Assembly (NCBI GenBank): GCA_029207755.1
Contig: JARCOQ010000006.1
Span: 6,540,013-6,604,012 of the forward strand
Direction: 5' to 3'
Origin: Chamaea fasciata
Taxonomy: Eukaryota; Chordata; Aves; Passeriformes; Sylviidae
DNA length: 64,000 nucleotides
Shown here: piece by piece, positions 61,439-64,000 of the stretch
How the letters are laid out: the number at the start of each line of letters is the position of its first letter
Numbering within the stretch: position 1 is the stretch's first letter
Position numbers and translations under genes: made by a program
Notes under the pieces: model-generated
What the model was told of the DNA's origin: nothing
Databases searched by the model: none
What the model saw: only the letters and a program-made list of their open reading frames with translations

Positions 61439-64000
61439 CTGAAAGAGAAACACCAAGCCATTAGAATTTCTGTATTTAAAAAGTCAGATCCTCTGGAGCT
61501 TAGAAAGACTGATGATTTCATCTGATGCGGCCCAAAGAACACCTTGGTACCAGGGGACGAGAGGTCATTGATTGAACTGGAGTTCCCATACTAAAACCCT
61601 TATTTAAGTTCTCTCAGCAAGGAGCTCACACTTCAAAGATCACAAAAAAATACCAGGAAAAATGCTGCAGTTTCTTGTCTGATACCAGGTTGTGCTTTGG
61701 CCATAGGAAGCACTGATAGAAACAGTCCAGTGACTACAGAAAGTGAAGACTAATTCGTACCTAGAAAAGGAAAGCAACTAATTAAACTAAGAGATCACCC
61801 TTCAGAACATAACTTTCTAATTTTACATTTCTTCCCTTCATGAATTCATTAAAAATGAGAGAGTTACCTTTGAGAAAAAGCATGTATAATGCATATTGGC
61901 TACTGAAAAAATTATACGTAGTACACCAACAGTTATTCAGGAAATCCAACAAGTCTCCTACACACCTCTACCCATGAAAGACTGCTTTTTAGTATTACTT
62001 CCCCAAGGACTATGAGGAATGCCAAGAGAAACCCCAAGTAAATTTTCTAGTGATAAAAGCCTACAATGTATGAGTAAAGTGGTTAATTTCCTCTAATGCT
62101 CCATTCCTGAGTTAAAGTGGTTAATTTCCTCTAAAGCCCCATTCCTGAGTTAAGAGATCTGCCGGTCTTGGAGGTCTCCTGTCCTACTTGTCCCACACAT
62201 TTGTGGAACAGTTGAATCAAAACTGCTACTGATGGCCATTAGGGACACATAGATGGGAGCAGTCTACAGGCTGGGGAATGATTTGGGGAAAGCTTGCAGG
62301 AAATGTTAAGCTGCTTCCACTAGAGTGACAGCACAAGCAATTTAGACAGGAAGTTCTATTACTTCACAGGAACAGAAATTCTTAAAAACATTCCAGTGCT
62401 ATACACTTAATTCAGCCATATCTTTAATCTTTAACAAGTCCATGAGAAGTTCTTTCAGGTAGTTATGATAGTCTTGATTGCTTTTTCATTAATCAAAGGC
62501 ATAATTTAGCTAGCAATCAGATTATCCATGTTAAAGGTAAAACAGGAAACACAAATCAGTGCTCTGTTTGGTACATATCACGTATATGTTTGATTACAAA
62601 TCTTTCAAGCATATAACTTCTAGTCAATTACATCAAGGTCTCCGTTTTCCTCATTCTAATTATCTGCATGCAAGGAAGTATCCCCAGGGGCCACAGCCCT
62701 TCTGGGCTCCATTAGCAAAGAGGTTCCTACAGAACCACTACAATTCCCTATTAGGGAACAGTTTGGTTCAGACGAAGGAAAATGAGCCAAAGCATTTGCT
62801 TTCCAAGACTTTGCATTTGTAGTAGTAATAAAACACAAGGATAATCCTGATAAGATATGAAAGGGCTGAAATGATCTGTTTAATGGTTCTCGGTATCTCA
62901 AACTAAGACCTAAACAAATGACAGGACAAGACTCTACCACAGGGAGCATCAAGCCAAAATATTTCCTTATACATTTTGCCCTAAAATGCCAGCAGCACAC
63001 CCATCCAAAACTCAAACCACATAAACCACGACAAATTATAGGCTTCAACACCTACTGAATTGCCTACATAACAATCTTCCAATTCCAACCCTGATTTCTT
63101 TTCTCCATTTCCACAAAAAAATTGAAATATTTTAGAGACCCACAGATAAAATGGATGTTCTAGGAAGCCATTATTTTGACATCTCATGTTTTTGAACATG
63201 GAAACCTATTTCCAACTCTAAGACCTGATGCCAGACAGCATTAAGACAACTTCTTCCCTTCTTTTTCCCCCACAACATTTTTCTGTTCACCAAAAAATAT
63301 TTCTGCAAGTACTTTGCTAATCAGCTTTCCATGCCACACTGAAAATCTGCATCAATAAAGACTTTCATAAGCTACTATTAATTTGAGGCATCTTTTTTAG
63401 TACAGGAAGTGCTTTTGTCAAATTTTGAGCAGTCAGCTGGACACAGATCTAGTCAGTTGAAAAAAAAAGTCTGTGTTTAATCTCCCTTTTCCCTAGTTCC
63501 TTATCTGCACTCAAGAGCAGTAACAGCACCCATTTCCTGTGCTCTGTCTCTTCAGCATGCAGACTTCTGGCACCGTTTGTGTTCATATGACATTTAGAAC
63601 AATTGAACTTTCAACTTCAGCTGGTATCACTATATATCTTTTAGAATGTGTCTAGGTGCAATAGGTTTTTGAATCTTCTCTTATGTTTTTTTTCCCCTAC
63701 CGTAAAAACAATCTGAATGTCTTGTGTGGAAGAGACTATAAGTTGAAATGTTTCCACTATATACTCTCAAAGTAAATAAAAGTAAACATATTGAGAAACA
63801 TAATTTAGTGTGTCATAACAAGGGAAATTAAAGGTACAATGAAATTATTTGCATAACTGAAGCTGACAGTAAATACACTTTACCAGAGATTTTCGCAATT
63901 TGCACAGGCAGTTGTTTCTTATTATAGAGCCAGCAGTTTCCATGCAAGTATTTGTGAATCATATCCAGGTACAGCTTTTACAGTTACTTTACAGGGACAG
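61439..64000 (-). other. MAEA intron 1 (3' 2.6 kb)
   Basis: AT-rich sequence ending in CTCTTTCAG before exon 2. No GC-rich promoter or MAVQES-encoding exon 1 is visible, so exon 1 lies further right. The tandem duplication at 62072-62146 falls here. Confidence 0.88.
62072..62146. repeat. Tandem duplication, ~38-bp unit x2
   Basis: GAGTAAAGTGGTTAATTTCC with its continuation through CCATTCCT (62072-62108) is repeated at 62109-62146 with only a few differences, and a third copy starts GAGTTAAG. Confidence 0.93.

Overview
The window comes from a bird nuclear genome. Two lines of evidence agree. First, it carries several fragments of CR1, the dominant avian LINE, including diagnostic 3' ends of the 'aatcatagaat...ggttggaa' type. 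Second, two neighbouring vertebrate genes lie in the order and relative orientation I recall for human 4p16.3 (MAEA then UVSSA). I cannot resolve the bird order or species from the sequence alone. No bacterial, plasmid, phage or CRISPR feature is present. Almost all of the sequence is intron or intergenic DNA.

Layout. Positions 1-7774 read as a UVSSA intron whose far end is outside the window or was not recognised. Six UVSSA coding exons lie on the minus strand between 15439 and 7775. They encode the first ~405 residues, all upstream of the TFIIH-binding motif and the zinc-binding C-terminal region. A GC-rich, TATA-less CpG-island promoter covers about 15440-15990, and a minus-oriented CR1 fragment starts directly upstream at 16014. 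Positions 16.5-31.8 kb are intergenic, with three CR1 pieces counting the one at the promoter, a small orphan CpG-rich patch at 21.4-21.6 kb, a perfect hairpin at 18.9 kb and a coding-like but broken stretch at about 27.0-27.4 kb. From 32024 to 61438 the minus strand carries MAEA exons 9 to 2. Every exon has usable splice sites and all phases agree. Together they encode 373 residues; adding the 23 residues of human exon 1 gives 396, the human protein length. Exon 1 and the MAEA promoter lie beyond position 64000.

Function. MAEA is a catalytic-core RING-type subunit of the CTLH (GID) E3 ubiquitin ligase. UVSSA is a scaffold for transcription-coupled nucleotide excision repair that links CSA, stalled RNA polymerase II and TFIIH. 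They are separate tandem housekeeping genes about 16 kb apart; nothing in the sequence shows that they act together.

I looked for an undescribed system and did not find one I can support. The items most worth checking are the genome-encoded A-tract at the predicted MAEA cleavage site, the orphan CpG patch, the broken coding-like region near 27 kb, the 18.9 kb hairpin, a 23-base C/G homopolymer and an antisense 123-codon reading frame inside a MAEA intron.
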